Origin: Ruminococcus sp.
GTDB lineage: Bacteria; Bacillota; Clostridia; Oscillospirales; Acutalibacteraceae
Reading direction: 5' to 3'
DNA length: 20,015 nt
NCBI GenBank assembly: GCA_017380355.1
Contig: JAFOED010000059.1
Coordinates: forward strand, 1 to 20,015
The notes under the pieces were generated by a model. It did no database searches. It saw nothing but the letters and a program-made list of their open reading frames with translations, and had not been told where the DNA came from. The translations under genes and the position numbers were made by a program. Below are positions 1-7,250 of this stretch, one piece after another; the first letter of the stretch is position 1, and every line of letters begins with the position of its first letter.

Positions 1-263
1 ACCTGTAAATAAAAATATCGTAGTTTTTGTATGCAAAAGCGCGTAATAACCAAAAGTAATTACAAATCCGCATCTGCACACAAATTCACAGTATAATCAT
101 ATCACAAGTAGGTTAACTTGACAAGTAAACTATGTACAATCTTGTTTAAAATGACGAATTTTATGAAAAGCCTTCTGTGTAGGCAAGAATATTATGGAAA
201 AACTCATCTTGAATTTGGGATTTATCAATAAAATAAATAAGTTGTTTTTGTGTAAATATTATA
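1..263. other. Intergenic region, no gene seen
   Basis: This AT-rich stretch precedes the first gene. I see no open frame with a ribosome binding site, no tRNA-like cloverleaf and no strong terminator. It holds isolated promoter-like words, a TATAAT at 92-97 and a TTGACA at 118-123, but neither has a properly spaced partner. A short inverted repeat CAAGT/ACTTG lies at 105-120. The upstream neighbour lies outside the window. Confidence 0.6.
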
Positions 264-264
264 C

Positions 265-293
265 TTGTATATTGACAAATGATGTGTTATAAT
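265..293 (+). promoter_or_regulatory. Extended -10 promoter for the first dockerin gene
   Basis: TTGTAT (265-270), a 17-bp spacer and a perfect TATAAT (288-293), with TG one base upstream of the -10 (285-286), form a sigma-A promoter with an extended -10. A perfect TTGACA (272-277) overlaps it and could pair at 17 bp with TATGTA (295-300), so two start sites a few bases apart are possible. The gene also has AGGAGG (310-315) eight bases before its ATG, which suggests high expression. Confidence 0.7.
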
Positions 294-323
294 GTATGTA
301 CCAAATTATAGGAGGATATTATA

Positions 324-1463
324 ATGAAAAGAATTATTAGCATTTTACTTGCAGTAGTGTTAGTTGCTTCTTGTGTAGTAGCTACTTCAGCTTACGGCTG
401 GACAGATCCTGACATCTTAACAGCTGACGAAGGTATCGCAGAGCACGAGCTCCTCATGGGCGAAGAAGTTGCAACAAACAGATACTATTTCCTTATGCCT
501 AACGGCAAGAATGGTGACATCGGCGACGACGATTCAGTTGACGAAGAGGGTAAGCCAATCGGTAACTATGGCAACTACGCTCCAACATGGTTCATCGAGA
601 TGTCAAACGGTGAAATCTCTACAGATACAGCTGCTATCTACTGGTGGGGTTCAGACGTTGCTGATCCAGCTGGTTGGGTAGGTTACCTCCCATCAGGCGT
701 TGACGAGAACGACCCATACGTTTTCTATGCAAACGTTCCACAGGCTGTTACAACAATCATCTGGAACAACGCTGTTGACGGTGGTATGGACAAAGAACAG
801 CCAATCTACTTCTGCGCTGCTCAGACAGTTAACATCCCATGTGAATACTACGATGCTGACGAGTCACCAAACTACCCAGACGGTACAGACAGCTTCGACA
901 ACATGATCTACGTTATCGACCCTGACCTCGTTTCATACAGTGATTACTCACAGAAGCAGACATGCGGTGGTGAGTGGTACTACTACTACGGCAACGGCTG
1001 CTATGGTTTCACAGAAGATGGTACAGAGGCTGATTGTATACGTGGCGACCACTTCGATGCTGACGGCAATCACGTTATCCCAGTTCACGAGCCTCCAGTA
1101 AAGCCAGGCAATCCTGAAGAACTCCCTACAGTTCCTACAGAAGATCCTTCATCAGAAGATCCTTCATCAGAGGAGCCTTCATCAGAGCTCCCATCAGAAC
1201 CATCTGAGAGTGAGTCAACAGACGCTCCTTCAGAAATTCCATCAGAAGACGCTAATTACATTCTCGGCGATGCTGACGGTGACGGTGAACTCACAGTAGT
1301 TGACGCTTCATTAATCCAGCTTGTATTAGTTGGCAAGAAGCCTGCATTCGAGGGCACAGCAATCCTCGCAGCTGACGCTGACAAGGACGGCGAAATTACA
1401 GTAGTTGACGCTTCATTAATCCAGCTCGTTTTAGTTGGCAAGAAGCCTCCACTCGTAAAGTAA
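324..1463 (+). CDS. Secreted dockerin protein with putative carbohydrate-binding module
   Basis: A 379-residue exported protein. Residues 1-25 are a signal peptide (basic start, hydrophobic core, Ala/Tyr-rich end). Residues 50-235 form an aromatic-rich, probably all-beta domain, with IYWW near 105-108, a run of VPQAVTTIIWNN at 138-149, AAQTVNI at 165-171 and a Cys/Tyr-rich GGEWYYYYGNGCYG segment. The WW, NIIxNN-like and QTVxI pattern recalls starch-binding CBM26 modules; that is inference, not a secure match. Residues 262-310 are a linker rich in Pro, Ser and Glu with EDPSS repeats. Residues 314-375 are a type I dockerin with two calcium loops (from D316 and D351), which should bind a cohesin on a scaffoldin. 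Codon use is strongly biased (ACA Thr, CCA Pro, TCA Ser), unlike its neighbours and consistent with high expression. It is monocistronic between its own promoter and terminator. No catalytic residues are recognisable, so it is probably a binding component. Confidence 0.85.
   Translation: MKRIISILLAVVLVASCVVATSAYGWTDPDILTADEGIAEHELLMGEEVATNRYYFLMPNGKNGDIGDDDSVDEEGKPIGNYGNYAPTWFIEMSNGEISTDTAAIYWWGSDVADPAGWVGYLPSGVDENDPYVFYANVPQAVTTIIWNNAVDGGMDKEQPIYFCAAQTVNIPCEYYDADESPNYPDGTDSFDNMIYVIDPDLVSYSDYSQKQTCGGEWYYYYGNGCYGFTEDGTEADCIRGDHFDADGNHVIPVHEPPVKPGNPEELPTVPTEDPSSEDPSSEEPSSELPSEPSESESTDAPSEIPSEDANYILGDADGDGELTVVDASLIQLVLVGKKPAFEGTAILAADADKDGEITVVDASLIQLVLVGKKPPLVK
1140..1184 (+). repeat. 15-bp tandem repeat encoding the EDPSS linker
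   Basis: Three consecutive 15-bp units (1140-1154, 1155-1169, 1170-1184) follow the pattern GAAGATCCTTCATCA. The first two are identical and the third differs at three bases. A degenerate 12-bp unit follows at 1185-1196. They encode EDPSS-EDPSS-EEPSS-ELPS in the flexible linker. Because the unit is a multiple of three, copy-number change would alter linker length without shifting the frame. Confidence 0.8.
1293..1448 (+). repeat. Near-identical direct repeats of the two dockerin halves
   Basis: Positions 1293-1343 and 1398-1448 are 51-bp direct repeats, offset by 105 bp, that differ at only two bases. They encode the same peptide, TVVDASLIQLVLVGKKP, in the two calcium-binding halves of the dockerin. 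Dockerins are always internally duplicated, but halves are usually diverged at the DNA level. In the two other dockerin genes of this window the halves differ clearly. Confidence 0.85.
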
Positions 1464-1483
1464 TTTATCGATTTTATGAATTC

Positions 1484-1514
1484 AGCCACGGTAGCTTAGC
1501 CTACCGTGGCTTTT
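1484..1514 (+). terminator. Rho-independent terminator of the first dockerin gene
   Basis: A perfect 11-bp stem (1484-1494 with 1501-1511, AGCCACGGTAG/CTACCGTGGCT) has a 6-base loop and runs into TTTT. It lies 21 bp after the stop codon, so the dockerin gene is probably transcribed alone. Confidence 0.9.
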
Positions 1515-1539
1515 CTACTACTATTTTAAGAGGTTTGCT

Positions 1540-1992
1540 ATGACAATTACAAAAGGTGAAAAAGCAAAAGCGTTGTTTTTAGAGGGATACAACTGTGCTC
1601 AGGCGGTGTTGGGAGCTTTTTGTGAAGATTTTGGGCTCGACTATGAAATGGCGATGAAATTTTCTTCCGGTTTTGGTGGGGGTATGGGCAGACTCAGAGA
1701 AGTCTGCGGTGCAGTAAGCGGTATGTTTATGGTGATTAACCTTAAATGTGGCTACACATCCCCTACTGATAACAAAGGCAAAAAAGAGCTTTACAGCCAC
1801 ATTCAGACGCTCGCTCAAAAATTCGAAGAAGAAAACGGCTCGATTATTTGTCGTGAGTTACTCGGCTTATCAGAAAAAGTAAGCGAGCCTACACCTGATA
1901 CACGCACAGATACTTACTACAAAAAGCGTCCATGTGGCGAACTTGTCGAAATCGCTGCAAACATTGTCGATGAGTATATAAACAACCTTTAA
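1540..1992 (+). CDS. C_GCAxxG_C_C family redox protein
   Basis: A 150-residue cytoplasmic protein of the C_GCAxxG_C_C family, a group of small cysteine-rich putative redox proteins of anaerobes whose biochemical role is not settled. Visible signatures are NCAQAV with C19, then C28, CGAVSG with C56, ICRELLG with C104 and RPCGELV with C132. A glycine-rich FGGGMGR loop precedes C56. The cysteines could bind a metal or iron-sulfur cluster or do thiol chemistry; the sequence alone does not decide. The ATG follows AAGAGG (1528-1533) at a 6-base spacing. No clear promoter is visible in the 25 bp after the preceding terminator, so transcription may come from read-through or from a promoter overlapping that hairpin. 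It ends before a strong terminator and so forms a single-gene unit. Confidence 0.85.
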   Translation: MTITKGEKAKALFLEGYNCAQAVLGAFCEDFGLDYEMAMKFSSGFGGGMGRLREVCGAVSGMFMVINLKCGYTSPTDNKGKKELYSHIQTLAQKFEEENGSIICRELLGLSEKVSEPTPDTRTDTYYKKRPCGELVEIAANIVDEYINNL

Positions 1993-1999
1993 TATAATG

Positions 2000-2033
2000 A
2001 AAAAACCACCTGACAAATCTCAGGTGGTTTTTT
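2000..2033. terminator. Bidirectional rho-independent terminator
   Basis: The stem CCACCTGA (2006-2013)/TCAGGTGG (2020-2027) has a 6-base loop, six A before it and six T after it. The A and T tracts extend the stem and make it usable on both strands. It closes the C_GCAxxG_C_C gene and isolates it from the two-component operon. Confidence 0.9.
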
Positions 2034-2163
2034 GATATAAAATCTACTCGCAAAATCTGCTTGTTTATGATAATATTATATAGGTTAATAAAATTTAACA
2101 CTTTTCAACATATAACTGTCACATTTGTGATTTACATTTATTATATAAAGGAGGCGTGTGAGT

Positions 2164-2838
2164 ATGAGCAAACTGCTTATAGTGGACGATGAATTTCGCA
2201 TCCGCGAACTTATAAAAAAATATGCTATTTTTGAGGGACACAGTGTTTTTGAGGCTGAAAACGGTGCTATTGCAGTAAAAATGTGTAAAGAGCAAGAATT
2301 CGACCTCATTATTATGGATATTATGATGCCTGAGCTCGACGGATTTTCAGCGTCTAAAGAAATCCGAAAGTCATCTGATACTCCCATTATTATGCTCTCT
2401 GCTCTCGGCGAAGAGTACGATCGTATACACGGCTTTGAAATCGGTGTCGATGATTATGTCGTAAAGCCTTTCTCTCCGAAAGAGCTTATAATGCGTGTAA
2501 ACGCTGTGCTTAAACGCACGAATCAAACTGGCAATAACGAAAAAGACCGCTTTATATACAAAGGCTTGTGCGTCGATTTCTCTGCGCGCACAGTCGAAAT
2601 CGACTCAGAGCGAATCAATATGACTCCAAAAGAGTACGACTTGTTCTTCTTTATGGTGAAAAACAAAGGGCTCGCTCTTAGCCGAGAAACTCTCATCAGC
2701 AAGGTGTGGGGTTACGACTTTTTTGGTGATGACAGAACACTCGACACACATATAAAACTCCTTAGAAAAAGTCTTAAAGACTACTCAGGACTTATAGTAA
2801 CACTTCGAGGGGTGGGTTATCGTTTTGAAACAAACTAA
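2164..2838 (+). CDS. OmpR/PhoB-family response regulator
   Basis: A 224-residue DNA-binding response regulator. The receiver domain (about 1-118) has the acidic pair D8/D9, the phospho-acceptor D52 in IIMDIMMPELDG, the switch S79 and K101 in VKPF. A winged-helix effector domain (about 130-222) carries the family hallmarks MTPKEYDLF, SRETLISKVWGYDF, DTHIKLLRKSL and TLRGVGYRF. It should be phosphorylated by the histidine kinase encoded immediately downstream and then bind direct repeats at target promoters. The start chosen is ATG 2164, nine bases after AAAGGAGG (2147-2154). An in-frame GTG at 2158 is only three bases from that ribosome site and is less likely. Target genes cannot be read from this window. 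The next gene overlaps by 14 bp. Confidence 0.93.
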   Translation: MSKLLIVDDEFRIRELIKKYAIFEGHSVFEAENGAIAVKMCKEQEFDLIIMDIMMPELDGFSASKEIRKSSDTPIIMLSALGEEYDRIHGFEIGVDDYVVKPFSPKELIMRVNAVLKRTNQTGNNEKDRFIYKGLCVDFSARTVEIDSERINMTPKEYDLFFFMVKNKGLALSRETLISKVWGYDFFGDDRTLDTHIKLLRKSLKDYSGLIVTLRGVGYRFETN

Positions 2839-4288
2839 AAAGAAACTACCACTTAAAGTTTATCTAGCGTGCGCGTTTCTGATATTCTCTACTGTTCTAA
2901 TTATCCTTATGTGGATATTTCAGACGATTCTCCTCGACCCGTTTTATCGCGGAATAAAAACTCGTCAGGTCGAGCGATGTGCCCACAGCGTTGTACAGAA
3001 CATAAAACAGGACGACCTTAGAGAAATGCTCAGCGTGATTCAGGATCAGAACAATATGAACGTATCGGTCTATAACACAACTAATGGTGAATTCACTCCG
3101 ATATATACTCCTGACCGCTTTATGTATACCACATCGATGATTAACAGAACTTCGATGTACCAATATTATCAGCTTGCTCTTAATAACGGCGGAGAAGCTA
3201 CACTAAAGGCATCAAAAAACAGCTTTCTGACTACCCCGTCATTTCACGGATACACTCCACCACTGGACAAAGAGTCTGTTGAGCTTCTTGTTTATGTTAA
3301 TGTGCTCGACACTTATGATGCTCAGTTTATGGTTGTCGTTGAAAGTGAAATCACTCCACTAACCAGTACAGTCGAAACGCTTAGACTTCAACTTTTTATC
3401 ATCACAGGTATAATTATCGCTGTAAGTATAATTATTGCGATAATAACCGCACACTATGTATCAAAACCGATTCGTGAAACTAACGAAAAGGCAAAACAAC
3501 TAGCAAAACAAAATTATGACATCGAATTTAGTGGCGGAAACTACAAGGAACTCTGTGAACTCAACGACACTCTGACGTACTCGGCACAGGAGCTCTCAAA
3601 AGTTGATAACCTGCGACGCGAGCTTATCGCAAACATCTCTCATGACTTGCGTACTCCGCTGACTATGATTACAGGTTACAGCGAGGTAATGCGTGACTTA
3701 CCGGGCGAAAACACTCCGGAAAACGTACAGATTATCATCGATGAAGCCACCCGTCTTTCACAGCTTGTTACCGACCTGCTTGATATCTCAAAACTCGAGT
3801 CAGACGCAGTAAAAATGCAAAACTGTGTCTTCTCACTCACTTCTTGTATTCAGGACATTTTCTCTCGTTATAATAAACTTATCGAACAAGATAGCTACAA
3901 CATTGTTTTTGAATATGAAGAAAATGTATTCATTAATGCAGATCCGCTTCGTATTTCACAGGTTATGTATAATCTCATCAACAACGCTATTAACTACTGT
4001 GGCGAAGACAAAATTGTTATCGTCAGACAGAAAGTACAGAACAAAAAAGTACTTATTGAAGTTATTGACCACGGTGATGGTATCGCAGAAGATGAATTAA
4101 AGTACATCTGGGACCGCTACTACAAAGTAGATAAAGAGCACAAACGAGCTGTCATTGGCACCGGCTTAGGCCTTTCTATTGTAAAGAACATCTTGAACAA
4201 GTACGATGCTGACTACGGTGTGTACTCAAAACTACACGAAGGCAGTACTTTCTGGTGGTCTATTCCTATATATAGAGAAGATAATTAA
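2825..4288 (+). CDS. Membrane sensor histidine kinase
   Basis: A 487-residue sensor kinase partner of the preceding regulator. Domains in order: membrane segment about 10-33; extracytoplasmic sensor about 38-185; second membrane segment about 187-212; HAMP about 213-265; HisKA with phospho-acceptor H273 in ANISHDLRTPL; HATPase_c with N box (N383, N387), G1 box DHGDG from D415 and G2 box GTGLGLS from G445. All catalytic motifs are intact. The stimulus is unknown; the extracytoplasmic region has no recognised fold. The start is TTG 2825, inside the regulator gene (14-bp overlap), with GAGGGGTGGG about eight bases upstream; the next in-frame ATG falls inside the first membrane helix. The overlap implies translational coupling. 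The layout resembles PhoPR/ResDE-like pairs, without evidence for either role. Confidence 0.92.
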   Translation: MKQTKKKLPLKVYLACAFLIFSTVLIILMWIFQTILLDPFYRGIKTRQVERCAHSVVQNIKQDDLREMLSVIQDQNNMNVSVYNTTNGEFTPIYTPDRFMYTTSMINRTSMYQYYQLALNNGGEATLKASKNSFLTTPSFHGYTPPLDKESVELLVYVNVLDTYDAQFMVVVESEITPLTSTVETLRLQLFIITGIIIAVSIIIAIITAHYVSKPIRETNEKAKQLAKQNYDIEFSGGNYKELCELNDTLTYSAQELSKVDNLRRELIANISHDLRTPLTMITGYSEVMRDLPGENTPENVQIIIDEATRLSQLVTDLLDISKLESDAVKMQNCVFSLTSCIQDIFSRYNKLIEQDSYNIVFEYEENVFINADPLRISQVMYNLINNAINYCGEDKIVIVRQKVQNKKVLIEVIDHGDGIAEDELKYIWDRYYKVDKEHKRAVIGTGLGLSIVKNILNKYDADYGVYSKLHEGSTFWWSIPIYREDN

Positions 4289-4290
4289 AC

Positions 4291-4324
4291 AAAAAACAGC
4301 GGTGCTAAGTCATCGCTGTTTTTT
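4291..4324 (+). terminator. Terminator of the two-component operon
   Basis: CAGCGGTG (4297-4304) pairs with CATCGCTG (4311-4318), including one G-T pair, with a 6-base loop, six A upstream and six T downstream (4319-4324). The T tract directly abuts the -35 element of the next gene. Confidence 0.85.
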
Positions 4325-4325
4325 A

Positions 4326-4353
4326 TTGACAAAAAGCCTTATAATGATATAAT
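4326..4353 (+). promoter_or_regulatory. Sigma-A promoter of the LRR-dockerin gene
   Basis: A perfect TTGACA (4326-4331) and a perfect TATAAT (4348-4353) are separated by 16 bp. A second TATAAT at 4340-4345 is too close to the -35 to pair with it. The predicted start near 4360 gives a leader of about 25 bases. The ribosome site before the ATG at 4386 is weak (AAAGAG, 4372-4377), so a strong promoter is paired with modest translation initiation. Confidence 0.8.
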
Positions 4354-4385
4354 CAAGTGTATTAACCTTATAAAGAGATGATTTT

Positions 4386-5405
4386 ATGAAAAAAATAGTA
4401 AGCTTTATTTTATGCACTTTAATCATATTTACAGGTACTCTATTTCTATCGTCTTCTGTACGTGCTGAAACCAATGCAGATATTTTCACAAAACTTGAGT
4501 ATACAGTGCTTGAAGACAAAACAGCTGAAATTACTTTTTTTGACAGCGCTTCTTCAGAATACACTATTCCTGAAGAAATAGATGGTTATAAAATAACCAG
4601 CATAGGTGAAAAAGCCTTCGAAGGCTGCCACTCTCTGAAAAAATTAACTTTTTCAAACAACATAGTCGAAATAAAAAGAAAAGCTTTTACTAATTGTAAC
4701 GCGCTGACAACCGTTGTGTTCAGCTCATCCGTTAAAACTATCGGTAACTACGCATTCAACGAGTGTGTATCGCTCAAAGAAGTCATCTTTGTAAACGGAC
4801 TTGACACTATCGGAAGCTATGCATTCAAAAAATGTGAGCGTCTTGAAAGCATAACGATTCCATCAACTGTAAAAACTATAAAAACTGCGGCTTTTAAGGA
4901 ATGCAAAGCGCTTAAATATATTAATTTTGAGAATGCAGAAGCTACCATCGGCGATTCAGCTTTTGTGTGGTGTAGTGGAATTACTGAAGTAATTCTGCCT
5001 GAAAAAATAAAGTCTATCGACGAAAACACTTTTTACGAGTGCAGAAATCTGAAAAATATTACTTTCAAAAATCCTGACTGCGTTATTTTTGATAGCTCAA
5101 ACGTTATCCCCGAGAGTGCTGTTATCTACGGATACGCAAACTCAACAGCTGAAAGTTACTCACAAAAATACAACCGCACATTTGTTACGTTAAACGATGA
5201 GCATACAGGCGTTAAAGGTGATGTGACCGGTGACAATGATATTACTATCGTTGACGCAACACAGATTCAGCGACACATCGCAAAGGTTATTACGCTAAGT
5301 GAAGAAGCTATTGCTTTGGGCGATGTAACAGAAGATGGAAACATCACTGTTACTGACGCAACAACCATCCAGCGTTTCGTCGCTAAAATTATTGAAGAAT
5401 TTTAA
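4386..5405 (+). CDS. Secreted BspA-like leucine-rich-repeat protein with dockerin
   Basis: A 339-residue exported protein. Residues 1-27 are a signal peptide ending SSSVRA. Residues about 60-235 contain at least seven LRR_5 (BspA/TpLRR) repeats of about 23 residues, visible as recurring IGxxAFxxCxxLxxxxF units such as IGEKAFEGCHSL and IGNYAFNECVSL. Such repeats mediate protein or surface binding in gut bacteria. After a Tyr/Ser-rich stretch (about 245-270), residues 277-339 form a type I dockerin with calcium loops starting at D279 and D313 and the recognition helices DATQIQRHIAK and DATTIQRFVAK. The likely role is a binding or adhesion subunit docked to a cohesin scaffold; no enzymatic domain is present. 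It has its own promoter and a bidirectional terminator and faces the convergent aspS gene. Confidence 0.88.
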   Translation: MKKIVSFILCTLIIFTGTLFLSSSVRAETNADIFTKLEYTVLEDKTAEITFFDSASSEYTIPEEIDGYKITSIGEKAFEGCHSLKKLTFSNNIVEIKRKAFTNCNALTTVVFSSSVKTIGNYAFNECVSLKEVIFVNGLDTIGSYAFKKCERLESITIPSTVKTIKTAAFKECKALKYINFENAEATIGDSAFVWCSGITEVILPEKIKSIDENTFYECRNLKNITFKNPDCVIFDSSNVIPESAVIYGYANSTAESYSQKYNRTFVTLNDEHTGVKGDVTGDNDITIVDATQIQRHIAKVITLSEEAIALGDVTEDGNITVTDATTIQRFVAKIIEEF

Positions 5406-5410
5406 TACAT

Positions 5411-5440
5411 AAAAAAGCCATCGGTTAATCCGATGGCTTT
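5411..5440. terminator. Bidirectional terminator between convergent genes
   Basis: AAAGCCATCGG (5414-5424) pairs perfectly with CCGATGGCTTT (5430-5440) around a 5-base loop, with A and T tracts on either side. It terminates the LRR-dockerin gene on the plus strand and aspS on the minus strand. Confidence 0.9.
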
Positions 5441-5450
5441 AATTTTTATA

Positions 5451-7235
5451 TTAGTCTTCTGCTTTTTCGATAAGTGTGATGCCAAGAACATCCAAGCTCT
5501 CTTTATCAACACTTGCCGGACATTCGCTCATAAGTTCACTTGCATTCTGAACCTTAGGGAATGCTGTTACGTCTCTTAATGAATCGCACTTGCACAGAAT
5601 CATTGCAATACGGTCGAGACCGATACCCATACCACCGTGTGGTGGTGCGCCGTACTTGTACGCTTCTACTAAGAAGCCGAATTTAGCTTCGATTTCTTCG
5701 TCTGTAAGCTTCAATGCTCTGAACATCTTCTGCTGAAGTTCATAGTCAGTAATACGGATTGAGCCACTTGACAGCTCTGTGCCATTAAGTGTAAGGTCGT
5801 ACGCTTTTGCGATAACCTTGCCCTTATCAGTATCGAGATACTCGAGACACTCTTCTTTTGGCATTGTAAACGGATGGTGCATAGCAACCCACTCGCCACT
5901 TTCTTCGTCTTTCTCGAAGAATGGGAAGTCGACAATCCAAACGAATTTGAACACGTCAGGGATGATGTTAAGCTTCTTAGCAACATTGAGTCTTAAAGCA
6001 CCGAGAGTTGGAAGTGTAACAGAGTCCTTATCAGCAACGATTAATACAACGTCGCCTTTTTCTGCGTTTAAAGTAGAAAGGATGTTCTCGAGTTCGCCCT
6101 CTTTCATAAACTTAGCGAAAGAGCAAGCAGGAGCATCTTCAACCCATCGAACAAACGCAAGACCCTTAGCGCCGATACCTCTCACAAATTCTGTGAGCTT
6201 ATCGATTTCTTTACGAGTAAGGGTTGAAGCAGCGCCTTTTGCAACAATAGCGCGAACTGAACCACCGTTTGCTACAGCATCTGTGAACACTTTGAAGTCG
6301 CAGTCTTTAACAAGCTCAGATAAATCCTGAATCTGCATATCAAAACGCACGTCCGGCTTATCAGAACCGTACTTATTCATAGCGTCTTTGTATGTCATTC
6401 TCTCGAATGGTGTCTCGAGGTCCTGACCTAAAACATCTTTGAAAAGACGCTTAAAGAGTCCTTCGTTGATTTCCAAAATATCTTCAACATCAACAAAAGA
6501 AAGCTCCATATCGATCTGTGTAAACTCAGGCTGACGGTCTGCTCGGAGGTCTTCGTCTCTGAAGCACTTCGCAAGCTGGATGTAACGGTCAAATCCTGAA
6601 AGCATTAAAAGCTGTTTATAAATCTGTGGTGACTGTGGAAGTGCGTAGAACTTGCCGTTGTGAATACGTGATGGAACGAGATAGTCACGAGCACCCTCTG
6701 GAGTAGATTTGATAAGCATTGGAGTCTCAATCTCGATAAATCCATTCTCAAAGAAGTAATCTCTAGCAACTTTTGCGATTTTTGAACGCATATAGAGATT
6801 ATCGAAAAGTGGCTTTCTACGAAGGTCGAGGTATCTGTATTTAAGACGGATGTCCTCGCTTGTCTTACAGTCGTCTACGATTTCAAACGGAGGTGTGTGC
6901 GCCTTAGAAAGCACACGCAAGTCAGTAACCTCGATTTCGATGTCGCCTGTAGCTACTTTGTTAGTTTTTGAGCTACGCTCTCTGACAATACCTTTTGCGC
7001 ACAGCACGTACTCGCTACGAGCTGAAAAGGCTTTTTCGAAAATCTCTTTATCAGTTGAGTCATTAAATGCGAGCTGTACGATACCGCTACGGTCTCTTAA
7101 ATCGATAAAGATAAGCTGACCGAGGTCGCGCTGACGCTGTACCCAACCACATACAGTAACCTCTTCGCCTACATTAGCGATTCGAAGGTCACCGCAGTAA
7201 TGTGATCTTTTAAGTCCTGTCATAAATTCTGCCAT
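5451..7235 (-). CDS. aspS: Aspartate--tRNA ligase
   Basis: A 594-residue class IIb aminoacyl-tRNA synthetase that charges tRNA-Asp with aspartate using ATP. The N-terminal OB-fold anticodon-binding domain (about 15-110) carries VCGWVQRQRDLG. Class II motif 1 lies near GFIEIETPML, motif 2 is FRDEDLRADRQPEF (about 225-240) and motif 3 is GLDRIAM (from about 539). The length and the roughly 120-residue insertion between motifs 2 and 3 (GAD domain) are typical of bacterial AspRS. The ATG at 7235 lies eight bases from AAGGAG (7244-7249); a GTG three codons upstream would overlap that ribosome site and is rejected. It follows hisS by 15 bp in the same direction, the common clostridial operon order. 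Whether it is discriminating or also charges tRNA-Asn was not determined. Confidence 0.97.
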   Translation of the reverse strand: MAEFMTGLKRSHYCGDLRIANVGEEVTVCGWVQRQRDLGQLIFIDLRDRSGIVQLAFNDSTDKEIFEKAFSARSEYVLCAKGIVRERSSKTNKVATGDIEIEVTDLRVLSKAHTPPFEIVDDCKTSEDIRLKYRYLDLRRKPLFDNLYMRSKIAKVARDYFFENGFIEIETPMLIKSTPEGARDYLVPSRIHNGKFYALPQSPQIYKQLLMLSGFDRYIQLAKCFRDEDLRADRQPEFTQIDMELSFVDVEDILEINEGLFKRLFKDVLGQDLETPFERMTYKDAMNKYGSDKPDVRFDMQIQDLSELVKDCDFKVFTDAVANGGSVRAIVAKGAASTLTRKEIDKLTEFVRGIGAKGLAFVRWVEDAPACSFAKFMKEGELENILSTLNAEKGDVVLIVADKDSVTLPTLGALRLNVAKKLNIIPDVFKFVWIVDFPFFEKDEESGEWVAMHHPFTMPKEECLEYLDTDKGKVIAKAYDLTLNGTELSSGSIRITDYELQQKMFRALKLTDEEIEAKFGFLVEAYKYGAPPHGGMGIGLDRIAMILCKCDSLRDVTAFPKVQNASELMSECPASVDKESLDVLGITLIEKAED

Positions 7236-7250
7236 AGTAGTCACTCCTTA

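Noticed and set aside
105..126. CAAGT/ACTTG inverted repeat with a third CAAGT
   Set aside because: Half-sites of five bases in AT-rich DNA are expected by chance, and no paired promoter is nearby.
118..140. TTGACA with TACAAT as a promoter
   Set aside because: The spacing is 11 bp, too short for sigma-A recognition.
5779..6330. A 183-codon open frame on the plus strand within aspS
   Set aside because: It lies wholly antisense to aspS, has no ribosome site or promoter, and gives no recognisable protein.
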